A DNA stretch of 64,000 bases from Streptococcus infantis (GCF_019929665.1 NZ_JAHZPZ010000004.1:62001-126000), one strand, 5' to 3'; shown: positions 9,068-16,780, counted from the stretch's first letter. Notes: generated from the sequence alone by a model not told the origin. Program-made: numbers and translations.

Positions 9068-9931
9068 ATGGTGAAGACATTTTTTATTCCAAATAAACAA
9101 AGTATTTTAGGACAACAGGAGATTCTTACAGCTAAATCAATTTTAGGCTTAGTAGAAGGCCTAGAGTCGCATAGTTATGATGCTGTTTACCTCCGTCAAC
9201 CTCTTAATCGCCTTGAGTATATCGAGTGTGGAATCGTAGGTAAGTCTCAATTTCTCTTTAAAGTTCGATATCTAGATGCTCAAAAAGGCTATCAAGTAAT
9301 CATTCCTGACTTGATTACAAGAGCTGACTGGGAGATTGTAGAAGGGCTCTTGCGGGCTTTGTCTAGCAAGGTTGGTGAAGCAGTTGAGGGCTTGGCAGAC
9401 TTTGATTTGGAAAACTATTTCCAAGAAACGGTTAAGAACTATCTGGCTGATAAAGCTGCTCGTTTAGGTTTCTGTCAGGGTATTCTATCAACTATTTACT
9501 TTGATAAGAAGGATTTGGAAAGTTTCCTAGAAGAAGATGGCTTGGCACGTTTTGAAGAGTTGGTCAAGAAAGTTCAAGGATCTGATGCCTATCCTTCCAG
9601 TGCTAAATTCTATCCAGATGGTGAAGGTAAGGTTCATGGGGTCTACCACCTAGCTCAGGGTGTAAAAACCATTTTGCCAAAAGAACCGGTGATTCCAGCT
9701 CCTTACGTTGAGCAATTGGTAGGCAAGGAACTTGTTTGGGAGATTGATTTGGTAAAAATCTCTGGAGATGGTTCAAAACCAGAAGACTATGAAGCAGTAG
9801 CTAGACTGGATTATCAAGCGTTTTTAGGAGCTTTGCCAAAAGAACTTTATCAGGACTTAGATGCTAACCAAGTAGAAGTAGGCCCTGTTTCAGGCGAGGA
9901 TTTTGAAGCTTTAGCACATGCGAAAAAATAG
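9068..9931 (+). CDS. DUF4299 family protein
   Basis: A 287-residue soluble protein without signal or membrane segments, recognised as the streptococcal DUF4299 family (MVKTFFIPNKQSILGQQEIL start). It is rich in Glu/Lys and Leu and has no catalytic motif I can identify. RBS AAGGAG precedes the ATG. It is transcribed alone from a cre-bearing promoter, so it is probably part of the carbon-starvation response. The biochemical role is unknown. Confidence 0.8.
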   Translation: MVKTFFIPNKQSILGQQEILTAKSILGLVEGLESHSYDAVYLRQPLNRLEYIECGIVGKSQFLFKVRYLDAQKGYQVIIPDLITRADWEIVEGLLRALSSKVGEAVEGLADFDLENYFQETVKNYLADKAARLGFCQGILSTIYFDKKDLESFLEEDGLARFEELVKKVQGSDAYPSSAKFYPDGEGKVHGVYHLAQGVKTILPKEPVIPAPYVEQLVGKELVWEIDLVKISGDGSKPEDYEAVARLDYQAFLGALPKELYQDLDANQVEVGPVSGEDFEALAHAKK

Positions 9932-10032
9932 GTAAAAGCCATAGTCTAAGTTTTCACAGAATATCTTAGAATGAGACCTCATTTTATTGATAGAGTAGCT
10001 TAGTGATATTTCGTAATACGAGATTTTAAACA

Positions 10033-10061
10033 TTGCTTATCTTAACAAAAAACAGTATAAT
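10033..10061 (+). promoter_or_regulatory. Promoter of the ComR-like regulator gene
   Basis: TTGCTT (10033-10038), a 17-base spacer and a perfect TATAAT (10056-10061), 54 bases ahead of the start codon. Confidence 0.75.
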
Positions 10062-10115
10062 ATAACAAGATATAGATGCTATTGTTTGTCAAAGGACTAT
10101 CAGGAGATTGATCAT

Positions 10116-11039
10116 ATGGATATCAAGAAGGAAGTAGGTAAAAGAATCCGAATGTTACGTGAGATGAAACATCTCACTCGTGAAGCTATTTGTGATGATG
10201 AAAGCGAGATAACAGTACGTCAATTAGCACGGATTGAATCAGGTCAATCTTCTCCAAGTTTACCCAAGGTAGAGTATATAGCTTATAAACTAGGTTGTCC
10301 AATTTCACATATAGTAGACATGGATTATATAATCTTACCTTCAGATTACTTGATCTTAAAGGATAAACTCATTAAGTTTCAAACTTATGGAGATGATGAC
10401 AGAATTCATATTAAAGAAGAGTTGTTTGACAGAGTTTACGAACACTATTATGACAGCTTACCTGAGGATGAGCAGATTGCAGTTAGTGCCCTACAAGCTA
10501 GTTTTGATGTTTTTGTAAGTGAAGATGCAGGGTTTGGCGATGCTTTGCTTGATGAGCATTTTGAGCAAGTAAGGATAAGGAAAAACTATTCGGTGAATGA
10601 TTTGCTTCTCATAAAATTGTACTTTGTTTCATGTATAGCAAGACCGACTGAGTATAATCATGAACTATTTTGGGAACTTTCTAAAAAACTTCTGAGAGAA
10701 ACGAATTCATCCGATTTAGAGACAGCTTATATGTTAAAGAAAACGGTGCTTGATTCTTTAGCTGTTCAATGGATGGAAAAGTCCTACTCTACTTTTGAGC
10801 CTTATGTTAAGGCAATGAATAGATTGATGATTTTATCCCAGGACTTTCAAAAGAAACCAATCGTAGATATGCTAGAAGCTATGTGTACCTTATTTCATAA
10901 ACGGGATAAGGAAAAAGCTATCCAATTATATGACAGAGCCATTATCTGCGCTCAAGCATTTGGAGACCAAGTATTAGAAGCGCGCATCTCTGGAGAGAAA
11001 GAAAGAGATTTAAAAACTTTTGAGGAAATGAAGAGCTAA
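10116..11039 (+). CDS. ComR-family (RRNPP) peptide-responsive transcription regulator
   Basis: A 307-residue regulator. The start is the ATG at 10116 behind AGGAG at nine bases; an upstream in-frame TTG lacks an RBS. Residues 1-65 form a Cro/C1-type helix-turn-helix (LTREAICDD ... ITVRQLARIESGQS). The rest is an all-helical TPR-like peptide-sensing domain. The layout and blocks such as VRQLxRIE, a YxxxKxxLIKFxTY segment and a C-terminal YDRAI helix match ComR of S. thermophilus and S. mutans as I remember it, rather than Rgg or TprA. ComR binds a SHP/XIP-type pheromone in the cytoplasm and then activates promoters carrying an AACA-GACA/TGTC-TGTT palindrome. Such a palindrome overlaps its own stop codon. 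Mitis-group streptococci use ComCDE for competence, so this is more likely a ComR paralogue like ScuR of S. salivarius. Confidence 0.88.
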   Translation: MDIKKEVGKRIRMLREMKHLTREAICDDESEITVRQLARIESGQSSPSLPKVEYIAYKLGCPISHIVDMDYIILPSDYLILKDKLIKFQTYGDDDRIHIKEELFDRVYEHYYDSLPEDEQIAVSALQASFDVFVSEDAGFGDALLDEHFEQVRIRKNYSVNDLLLIKLYFVSCIARPTEYNHELFWELSKKLLRETNSSDLETAYMLKKTVLDSLAVQWMEKSYSTFEPYVKAMNRLMILSQDFQKKPIVDMLEAMCTLFHKRDKEKAIQLYDRAIICAQAFGDQVLEARISGEKERDLKTFEEMKS

Positions 11040-11084
11040 CATGACATTTTTGTCATGTTTTTTTGTTTTTGAAAGCGGTAAACT
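11038..11084 (+). promoter_or_regulatory. ComR-box promoter (ECom box, T tract, -10), doubling as hairpin terminator
   Basis: A 22-base inverted repeat (11038-11059) has left arm AACATGACA, centre TTTT and right arm TGTCATGTT. It fits the ComR/XIP operator pattern of AACA-n-GACA, four bases, then TGTC-n-TGTT at every fixed position. It is followed by a T tract and, after 19 bases, a -10-like TAAACT (11079-11084), with no -35, as expected for an activator-dependent promoter. The same palindrome plus T tract could end transcription of the regulator gene. It lies 74 bases upstream of the 73-aa gene that starts the next operon. Confidence 0.85.
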
Positions 11085-11132
11085 AGAGATGTAATGAAGG
11101 GTTAATTGAGTTATTTAGAGTAGGAGGAAGAG

Positions 11133-11354
11133 ATGGAGAATCTTAGTATCTCGCTAGAGACTTTTACACAGACTCGCCACAGTTTGGTGTTTCGAAATAA
11201 CACGACTGAGCAAAAGTTGGTAGAGATAGCGATAAATAACGAAGTCTTTCGCCTAGCTATTTTAGATGCAGGCGAAGAGCGAGTTTTAATTCTGCCTGAA
11301 GAAGTTACAGATGTTAGGAATTTTGGGATTTCAGAGGTGGAGGATAATTCATGA
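11133..11354 (+). CDS. 73-aa protein of unknown function, first gene of ComR-box operon
   Basis: A small acidic cytoplasmic protein with alternating hydrophobic residues (EIAINNEVFRLAILDAGEERVLIL), suggesting a compact beta fold. There is no signal peptide, no double-glycine leader and no membrane segment, so it is neither a typical bacteriocin precursor nor a ComS-like pheromone precursor. A clear AGGAGG lies 5 bases before the ATG. It is the first gene after the ComR-box promoter and is followed within 30 bases by an ABC transporter ATPase. I do not recognise the family. Confidence 0.7.
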   Translation: MENLSISLETFTQTRHSLVFRNNTTEQKLVEIAINNEVFRLAILDAGEERVLILPEEVTDVRNFGISEVEDNS

Positions 11355-11384
11355 AACCAAAAGATATAATAAAGGAGAGAAACT

Positions 11385-12248
11385 ATGAATCGTGTGATTT
11401 TAAGTCTTAAAAATATCGCTAAAACATATGGGAAAGAACAGGTTCTTCATAATGTTTCCTTTGATATTGAGCAAGGAGAAATATGTGGTCTTATTGGTGA
11501 AAATGGTGCTGGCAAGACAACATTAATGAGAATTCTCCTAGGACTAATTCGAGCTGATAAGGGAGAAATCGAGAGTGTCTCTCAGCATAAGATTGGCAGT
11601 ATTATCGAATCACCTGCCCTCTATCCAAACTTGACTGGACGTCAACACTTACAATATTACAAGACAAGATTTGGTTTAAAGACAGATATCGTAAAAATGT
11701 TGGAATTGGTTCACTTGCCTGAACCGTCATGGGATCGAAAAGTTAAAAACTATTCTCTTGGTATGAAGCAGAGGTTATCAATAGCGATTGCGCTTTTGGA
11801 TAATCCAGAGCTCATTATCCTAGATGAACCCGTGAATGGTTTAGATCCTCAAGGGATTTCAGATTTAAGAAAAATGATTCTGAATTTAAGGGATCAGTTG
11901 GGAGTTACCTTTTTAATTTCAAGCCATATCTTATCAGAGTTGGAGTTTATAACAGATAAATATATCATCATGAAACAAGGAAAGATTCTAAATGTGATGA
12001 GTTCAAAAGAGCTAGCGAATGATTTATCTGAAAAAATTTTCCTAAAGACAAGTGATAATCAGATTCTAAAAATGTTTTTAGAAAAAGAGGGCGTTGCTCA
12101 TTTTGAGCAGGATGACTATCTGGTTGTGCCAGAAAAGGAAAAATTAATGACTATTTTGCAATATAGTGTTGCTTCAAATCTAGTGATACAGGATATTTAT
12201 GTTAAGAAGGAACGCTTTGAGGACTACTATTTGCGTAATATTATCTGA
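11385..12248 (+). CDS. ABC transporter ATP-binding protein, BcrA-like (bacteriocin/antibiotic export or immunity type)
   Basis: A 287-residue ATPase with Walker A GENGAGKTT, ABC signature YSLGMKQR, Walker B LIILDEP and an H-loop ISSH. Its roughly 75-residue C-terminal tail is typical of BcrA/LanF-like ATPases. These pair with six-helix ABC-2 permeases to expel lantibiotics or bacitracin, and some protect a bacteriocin producer from its own peptide. The cognate permease gene follows 23 bases later. The ComR-family control and a C39 peptidase remnant at the operon end support a bacteriocin-related role, but the substrate is not known. Confidence 0.88.
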   Translation: MNRVILSLKNIAKTYGKEQVLHNVSFDIEQGEICGLIGENGAGKTTLMRILLGLIRADKGEIESVSQHKIGSIIESPALYPNLTGRQHLQYYKTRFGLKTDIVKMLELVHLPEPSWDRKVKNYSLGMKQRLSIAIALLDNPELIILDEPVNGLDPQGISDLRKMILNLRDQLGVTFLISSHILSELEFITDKYIIMKQGKILNVMSSKELANDLSEKIFLKTSDNQILKMFLEKEGVAHFEQDDYLVVPEKEKLMTILQYSVASNLVIQDIYVKKERFEDYYLRNII

Positions 12249-12271
12249 TGATTTAAGAAAGGAGGAGAGTC

Positions 12272-12964
12272 ATGAATTCTCTTAAGGCAGATATGTATAA
12301 ATTTTACTGGGAAAAAAGAGGAGTGCTTCCTAGTTTGTTGATAGGGTTATTAGTTTTGTTATTCTACCTATTTTTTAAGTCATCAAATGAAAATGACCCA
12401 GTATTTCGAGTGTTGATTTCAAATGTGAGTGGTTTTATTCCTTTGCTTTTCATCTCAGCTAATTTATTTTTCTGGGGGGAAGATTATAGTTTCCGTACGA
12501 TCAATATTCTGCTCACAAAAGAAAAACAACGTTGGAAGTTATTTTTATATAAAACTTTGGGAACCATTTGTTTATCTTTCCTGTATGTGACTATTTTTTA
12601 TAGCTTAACAGCTCTCGTCTATTTGGAGGGAGACTTGGTGTTGATTGTTTCGACCTTTTTACATCAGCTACCTTACTATTTGGTTATTATCAGTATCTCC
12701 TTATTGATTTTTCAAATATTTGATAAGGTTTATGAATCATGTATGATTTACACACTCTACATTTTACTGTTTGATAACCTATTGGTTTATGTTCTCCCAA
12801 ATTACGGTGAGAGTGTGAAGGACTATTTGTTCATGACTTTAAATTTGAAAGCATCAGCAGATATCAGTCATTTTACCCTTATAAACGTATGCTATCCTAT
12901 AGTGGTAAGTCTAGCAGTAATTGTCCTTGCCTTGGCTGTATTTAGCAAAAAAGAATTTAAATAG
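12272..12964 (+). CDS. ABC-2 type permease, partner of the BcrA-like ATPase
   Basis: A 230-residue protein with six predicted hydrophobic segments and little else, the usual build of the membrane half of lantibiotic or bacitracin exporters (LanE/G, BcrB size class). The short N-terminus LKADMYKFYWEKRG is the amphipathic entry helix seen in this class. AGGAGG precedes the start. It sits between the ATPase and a membrane-anchored protein in the ComR-box operon. Substrate unknown. Confidence 0.82.
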   Translation: MNSLKADMYKFYWEKRGVLPSLLIGLLVLLFYLFFKSSNENDPVFRVLISNVSGFIPLLFISANLFFWGEDYSFRTINILLTKEKQRWKLFLYKTLGTICLSFLYVTIFYSLTALVYLEGDLVLIVSTFLHQLPYYLVIISISLLIFQIFDKVYESCMIYTLYILLFDNLLVYVLPNYGESVKDYLFMTLNLKASADISHFTLINVCYPIVVSLAVIVLALAVFSKKEFK

Positions 12965-12975
12965 GAGGACTAGTG

Positions 12976-13554
12976 ATGAAAAAAATAGGAATTGTAATAG
13001 GGTTACTGTTATTATTTGTAGTAGCTGGAATTTTGTTAACCTTAAAACGAGGAGAGACGACAGTCAGTGTAAAACAATCATGGACTCTTTCTTCTAAAAG
13101 TATTAAAACGTTAGAGTTTTATGGCTCAAAGCAAGCAATTGATCTTAAAGTTGTTAAGAGTGACTCCGATGAAACAACTGTTCAAATAGAAGGAAAAGTT
13201 TCCGAAGAATCAGTGAATAACATATCTAAAAATGTTAAAATGAGTTCAGATAGTCTATATATCCCGTTTTCGCAACATGGATTTAATTTGGCACTGAGTT
13301 CACAAGGGAAAGACAAGTTAGATGTAACCATTTCCTTAGGAAAAAATGCAACGTTCGAAAAAATTTTTGTAGATACTCTTGTTGGTGATGTATCTATTAC
13401 AGTTCCTGAAGACTTTGATGGAATCTATACTTTGCATACAAACAATACAGGAGAAATTTTAAGGGTCCCTACCACAAATCAAACTTCGAATAGCATCATT
13501 GAAGTTGATGGCTATAGTAAGATAAGTGTTGAAAAAGGAGAAAATAATGGTTAG
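12976..13554 (+). CDS. Membrane-anchored extracytoplasmic protein, DUF4097-like beta domain
   Basis: A 192-residue protein with one N-terminal membrane helix (IGIVIGLLLLFVVAGILLTL) and an exported region of short alternating strands (TLEFYG ... IDLKVV ... VTISLGKN ... VDTLVGDVSITVP). This resembles adhesin-like DUF4097 proteins, and a fuller DUF4097 protein is encoded nearby at 14791-15741. I chose the ATG at 12976, seven bases after AGGAGG; an adjacent GTG at 12973 would be too close. It may act as an accessory of the ABC transporter. The family link is tentative. Confidence 0.7.
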   Translation: MKKIGIVIGLLLLFVVAGILLTLKRGETTVSVKQSWTLSSKSIKTLEFYGSKQAIDLKVVKSDSDETTVQIEGKVSEESVNNISKNVKMSSDSLYIPFSQHGFNLALSSQGKDKLDVTISLGKNATFEKIFVDTLVGDVSITVPEDFDGIYTLHTNNTGEILRVPTTNQTSNSIIEVDGYSKISVEKGENNG

Positions 13555-13642
13555 TCACTATAAACAAGCAACTGTGCTGGATTGTGTAAAGGCTTGTGTA
13601 AAGACAATCATTTCTTACTATTTCCCAAAGCGAATCATGTAG
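13547..13642 (+). pseudogene. Remnant of a C39 peptidase (bacteriocin-processing ABC transporter) gene start
   Basis: A 31-codon frame starts inside the end of the preceding gene (8-base overlap, RBS AAAAGGAG). It encodes a KQATVLDCVKACVKTIISYY segment. This matches the first helix of C39 peptidase domains, whose usual pattern is Q-x-D-x-x-DCG-x-AC-(8)-YYG: both cysteines and the YY are kept, the Gly after the catalytic Cys is replaced. It then stops at TAG. No other C39 motif or transporter follows before the terminator. I read it as the stub of a bacteriocin maturation/export gene; a genuine 31-aa peptide cannot be excluded. Confidence 0.55.
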
Positions 13643-13693
13643 ATAATTTAAAACATTCAGTTTTTGTAGCGAAACTAGTATTTTCAAAATTAG

Positions 13694-13724
13694 AAAAATC
13701 CTGTCATTTTGACAGGATTTTTTC
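13694..13724. terminator. Bidirectional terminator between convergent units
   Basis: AAATCCTGTCA pairs with TGACAGGATTT, with A and T runs on either side. It ends the ComR-box operon on the plus strand and the membrane-protein gene on the minus strand. Confidence 0.88.
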
Positions 13725-14738
13725 TTATATAAAGGCTAGGATTCGAAGATAATCGAAAACCAGTGCCATTTCTGCTAGGAAAAAGAGAAATAGGATGCTT
13801 CCGTTAACTAGAAAGGCCAAGAGAAGGCGATAGAAGAAGTCTGTTTGACTTTCCTTACTCGGCTTCGAGATAGTATAGAGGTTGGCAAGAAGTACCAGCC
13901 CAATGCTAATCAAGCAAAGCAATACTGCAAAACGTAGACTATTAAAGAAGGCAAAGAAACTCGCAATACCCGTGAGCAGGATAGGAAGGGCGAAGAGTCT
14001 GCTATACTCTTGCAAGGCTTTTTCCAGTGTCCAGTTACGGTCTTGGTCGACAAAGCGTTTGACTACAAATCCACCCATGAGGATTGAAAAGAAGAAGAGA
14101 CTTGTCGCTACCAAGATGGAGAAGATAGAAAAGAGATTTAGTGAAGGGAAATGCTGGAGAGCTTTAGAGTCGATGGCTGCCATATGGCCGTAGTAGGCTT
14201 GCTTGGCGTGATAAACTGTAAAGAGGAAACTCGTGGCAGAAAAGATAGTTAGGAGCGCAAAGGCATTATAACTATGTTTTTTATCTGTATCAATGCTTGC
14301 TGTTGGCTCTTTGAGAGCACCTTGTAACCAGACCCAAAAATCAGCCAATTCTTCTTTGAAGATTGCAGTTTTTGTAGGGACAGGATCTGGGACAAATGGA
14401 CTTTCCAAAGATTTGCTAGGCTGAGATGCTTCCTTAACTGGTTCTTCTGCTTGGTCTGTCTTTGTTGCCAGTTCTTCTTGTTCTTCAGTCTCTACAGGTT
14501 CTTCTGACTTGTCTATCTTTTCTGTATTTTCCACGATTTCTTCGTGTTCGTCACTCTCTACTTTCTCTAGGTCAGCTTCTTGTTCTTCAGGAATGACTTG
14601 AAGATTTTCTTCAACCACTGGCAACTCTTCTTTTTCTTTTAACTCTTCTTGGGGAATGACTAGGTCAGATGGATGTTCTTTTTTCTCATTATTGGCTGTT
14701 TTTTCGAAATCAGCACTTTCAAACCATTCTTGAGTCAT
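13725..14738 (-). CDS. Membrane protein with long acidic N-terminal tail
   Basis: A 337-residue protein. Residues 1-125 are a cytoplasmic-type Glu/Val/Pro-rich tail with repeated EE/PVE/EEQ blocks. The remainder has about five hydrophobic segments (for example ALLTIFSATSFLFTVY and FSILVATSLFFFSILMGGFV). RBS AAAGGAGG precedes the ATG. I recall similar proteins beside the DUF4097/DUF1700/PadR genes in S. pneumoniae, but no function. It lies 52 bases downstream of the DUF4097 gene on the same strand and probably belongs to that PadR-controlled envelope operon. The tail is low-complexity and probably disordered. Confidence 0.75.
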   Translation of the reverse strand: MTQEWFESADFEKTANNEKKEHPSDLVIPQEELKEKEELPVVEENLQVIPEEQEADLEKVESDEHEEIVENTEKIDKSEEPVETEEQEELATKTDQAEEPVKEASQPSKSLESPFVPDPVPTKTAIFKEELADFWVWLQGALKEPTASIDTDKKHSYNAFALLTIFSATSFLFTVYHAKQAYYGHMAAIDSKALQHFPSLNLFSIFSILVATSLFFFSILMGGFVVKRFVDQDRNWTLEKALQEYSRLFALPILLTGIASFFAFFNSLRFAVLLCLISIGLVLLANLYTISKPSKESQTDFFYRLLLAFLVNGSILFLFFLAEMALVFDYLRILAFI

Positions 14739-14790
14739 AATGAGACCTCCTTTTTTTGATTAATTTTTGAGTAGTAATGATTAACTATTA

Positions 14791-15741
14791 TTAATGATCT
14801 CTCGAATTGGGTGAGCGATCCGGTTCGTCTGGAATGTTGATATCTTGACCTGCCTTTGCGACGAGGAGATCTTGCGTATCTTTTTTCTCTACTTTGTAAG
14901 GATTGGAGAATTCTTCGTCCCTATTTACATCATTTCCCCGGACAGGATTCACTCCTTCTCGAGTTCGATGATAGATAGCCCCGTATTCTGATGAGAGATT
15001 GAGATTGATTCGTTCAAGCTCTTTTCGGGACAACATGAGTATGATGTCATTTTCTGCCTCGAATTCTACCTTACCGTGCACTTGGATGTCGTCAGCAGAG
15101 ATATGTTCATGTTCTGCTTGGATACGGCTATCTGTTAGACTTGTTCCAAATACATTGACAATTCCAGTTGTGGTCAGTTGGCTATTTTTTATTTCGCTAT
15201 TAGTGATCCGAAGAAGATAGCCATTTGACTGGATTTTGGCATTGCTGAGTTTTGCTTTAGCAATCGAAAGGACACCATGGTCGACCTGGGCTGTTAGATT
15301 TTTTAACTCTCTTCCTTTCGGTAGTGATAGAACGACTTCATCATTACGTCTAGAGACTCCGCTTGCGATAAATAGGATTCCCTCAATACTAGAACCTACA
15401 GAACGACGTGTAGTTGGCTTGGTGTCGGAAATCTCAAGAGTTTTTTCTTTGCTAGAATGTTGAAGATTCTCTTTTTCAGAGACAGTTGGATGATACTGGA
15501 TGTGGATCTTATCATCGTTTGACTCCGTAATAACTAGAGAATGTTGTGTTAGTGAGATGTTAAGATTTTCGATATCTTGATCAAATGTGAGCTCTTCCAT
15601 TCGGCTCTCAAAGACTGGATTTTGAGACATTGCAAGGAGGCTTCTGACACCATTGGTTTGGATGCCGATGATCATCATGGTAAAACCGATGATACTAGTA
15701 ACAACACCAAAGATAAGAAATCCTTTTGTTAATTTACGCAT
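14791..15741 (-). CDS. DUF4097 family membrane-anchored protein
   Basis: A 316-residue protein with an N-terminal membrane helix (GFLIFGVVTSIIGFTMMII) and an extracytoplasmic region of short repeated beta strands typical of DUF4097 (GVLSIAKAKLSNAKIQS, ITNSEIKNSQLTTTG). The C-terminus is polar. I chose the ATG at 15741, behind GAGGTG, instead of a GTG three codons earlier. Its start overlaps the end of the upstream DUF1700 gene by 8 bases, so translation is coupled. PadR-DUF1700-DUF4097 trios are common in Firmicutes and linked to envelope stress; the exact role is unknown. Confidence 0.85.
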   Translation of the reverse strand: MRKLTKGFLIFGVVTSIIGFTMMIIGIQTNGVRSLLAMSQNPVFESRMEELTFDQDIENLNISLTQHSLVITESNDDKIHIQYHPTVSEKENLQHSSKEKTLEISDTKPTTRRSVGSSIEGILFIASGVSRRNDEVVLSLPKGRELKNLTAQVDHGVLSIAKAKLSNAKIQSNGYLLRITNSEIKNSQLTTTGIVNVFGTSLTDSRIQAEHEHISADDIQVHGKVEFEAENDIILMLSRKELERINLNLSSEYGAIYHRTREGVNPVRGNDVNRDEEFSNPYKVEKKDTQDLLVAKAGQDINIPDEPDRSPNSRDH

Positions 15742-16327
15742 GACTTTCACCTCTCTTTCCTCTATTAAGAATCCACTGAATGAGTCGAAGGATTAGTATT
15801 CCAAAGAAACGGGTCACATAGGAAGTTGCTAGCAAAACTAGGGACGAAGCTCCGATTGCCAGTAAACCTCCACCAAAAATCAGCATAAAGGCAGATGTAG
15901 ATTCAGCCAGAACGTAGAAGCTTTCAAATAGGAGGACAGCTCCGAGCACCATTCCAGCTGCTGATACAGCAAAGAAGGCCAACAGTACACTGATCGCTGC
16001 GATAAAAATCCCGATGATAGCCATGAGAAGAGCAATCCCGACTGGAATCCCAATAGGTGCAGCCAGAAGTGCGAGGATTGCGATTTGTAAAACCTGACGG
16101 TTGTTCTTATTGGAATTTTCTTCGTTGATTTTTTTATCAAGAAGTGTAGTCAGGATGTCATGGGCAGCCTCTTTTGGACTACCGAGGCTAGCTATGAGTT
16201 CTTCCTCACCTTCTGGACCAGCATCATCAAAGAGTTCTTTGAAGTAGTCCATAGCTTCGATACGATCAGATTGAGGAAGCTTCATCAGATAGGCTTCAAG
16301 CTGATTCAAATATTCAGTTCTTGTCAT
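15734..16327 (-). CDS. DUF1700 family membrane protein
   Basis: A 197-residue protein. The first 70 residues are the DUF1700 helical domain (MTRTEYLNQLEAYLMKLP, then DYFKELFDDAG and a LGSPKEAAHDI segment). Three or four hydrophobic segments follow. The start is placed behind GAAGGGAG and overlaps the PadR gene end by 14 bases. The domain resembles anti-sigma-like helical adaptors, and the protein probably senses or transmits an envelope signal with its PadR and DUF4097 partners. Confidence 0.88.
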   Translation of the reverse strand: MTRTEYLNQLEAYLMKLPQSDRIEAMDYFKELFDDAGPEGEEELIASLGSPKEAAHDILTTLLDKKINEENSNKNNRQVLQIAILALLAAPIGIPVGIALLMAIIGIFIAAISVLLAFFAVSAAGMVLGAVLLFESFYVLAESTSAFMLIFGGGLLAIGASSLVLLATSYVTRFFGILILRLIQWILNRGKRGESHA

Positions 16328-16640
16328 GGCGAATGCTCCCTTCTATGATGCCGTTGATAGTGTCAGTATAGAGTGTCCACTCTTCTCTGAGTACAAATAG
16401 TTGCTCCTCCCCAATCTCTGTTAGGGAGTAGTATTTCCGCATCCGACCTTGGTATTCGCGAGAGTATGTAGTCAGGTAGCGGTTGGTATCCAGTTTTTTC
16501 AAGATGGGGTAGAGGGTAGATTCCTTGATTTTGGCAATGAGTTTAATGGTTTGACTAATTTCATAACCATAGGAATCCCCTTGTTCTAGAATGGCCAAGA
16601 TGAGAAATTCAATCAAAGCCGCTGATGTCGGAAAATACAT
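16314..16640 (-). CDS. PadR family transcription regulator
   Basis: A 108-residue winged-helix repressor of PadR subfamily 2 (LIEFLILAILEQGDSYGYEISQ, then STLYPILKKLDTNRYL and YSLTEIGEEQL). It heads the minus-strand operon with DUF1700 and DUF4097 genes. Its RBS AAGGAGG is nine bases upstream of the ATG. Two near-identical AT-rich palindromes in its promoter region are probable operators, so autorepression is expected. The inducer is unknown. Confidence 0.92.
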   Translation of the reverse strand: MYFPTSAALIEFLILAILEQGDSYGYEISQTIKLIAKIKESTLYPILKKLDTNRYLTTYSREYQGRMRKYYSLTEIGEEQLFVLREEWTLYTDTINGIIEGSIRHDKN

Positions 16641-16658
16641 GGGGCACCTCCTTTTTAG

Positions 16659-16750
16659 TATATAAAAATTTTATATATAATTATTCTACACATACATCAT
16701 ACATCTAAATGGAAACGCTGTCAAGAAATATGTATAAAAATTTTACATAT
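16659..16750 (-). promoter_or_regulatory. Twin palindromic operators for PadR, with a cre-like site between
   Basis: Two inverted repeats share the core TATAAAAATTTTA: TATATAAAAATTTTATATA at 16659-16677 and ATATGTATAAAAATTTTACATAT (23 bases, 16728-16750). Both are close in style to the ATGTAAAT-type operators of PadR regulators. ATGGAAACGCTGTCA (16709-16723) between them matches the CcpA consensus except at one position. These are seen in the sequence; binding is inferred. Confidence 0.65.
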
Positions 16751-16752
16751 AA

Positions 16753-16780
16753 AAAATCTTCTAGCAAAAACTAGAAGATT
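16753..16780 (-). terminator. Terminator of the MFS gene (minus strand)
   Basis: AATCTTCTAG pairs with CTAGAAGATT. On the minus strand it is followed by a T run. It overlaps the stop codon of the transporter gene. Confidence 0.75.

Noticed and set aside
11351..11407. 18-codon ORF overlapping the 73-aa gene stop (ATGA) as a pheromone precursor
   Set aside because: The peptide is charged, lacks a hydrophobic leader, and its frame covers the RBS and start of the ABC ATPase.
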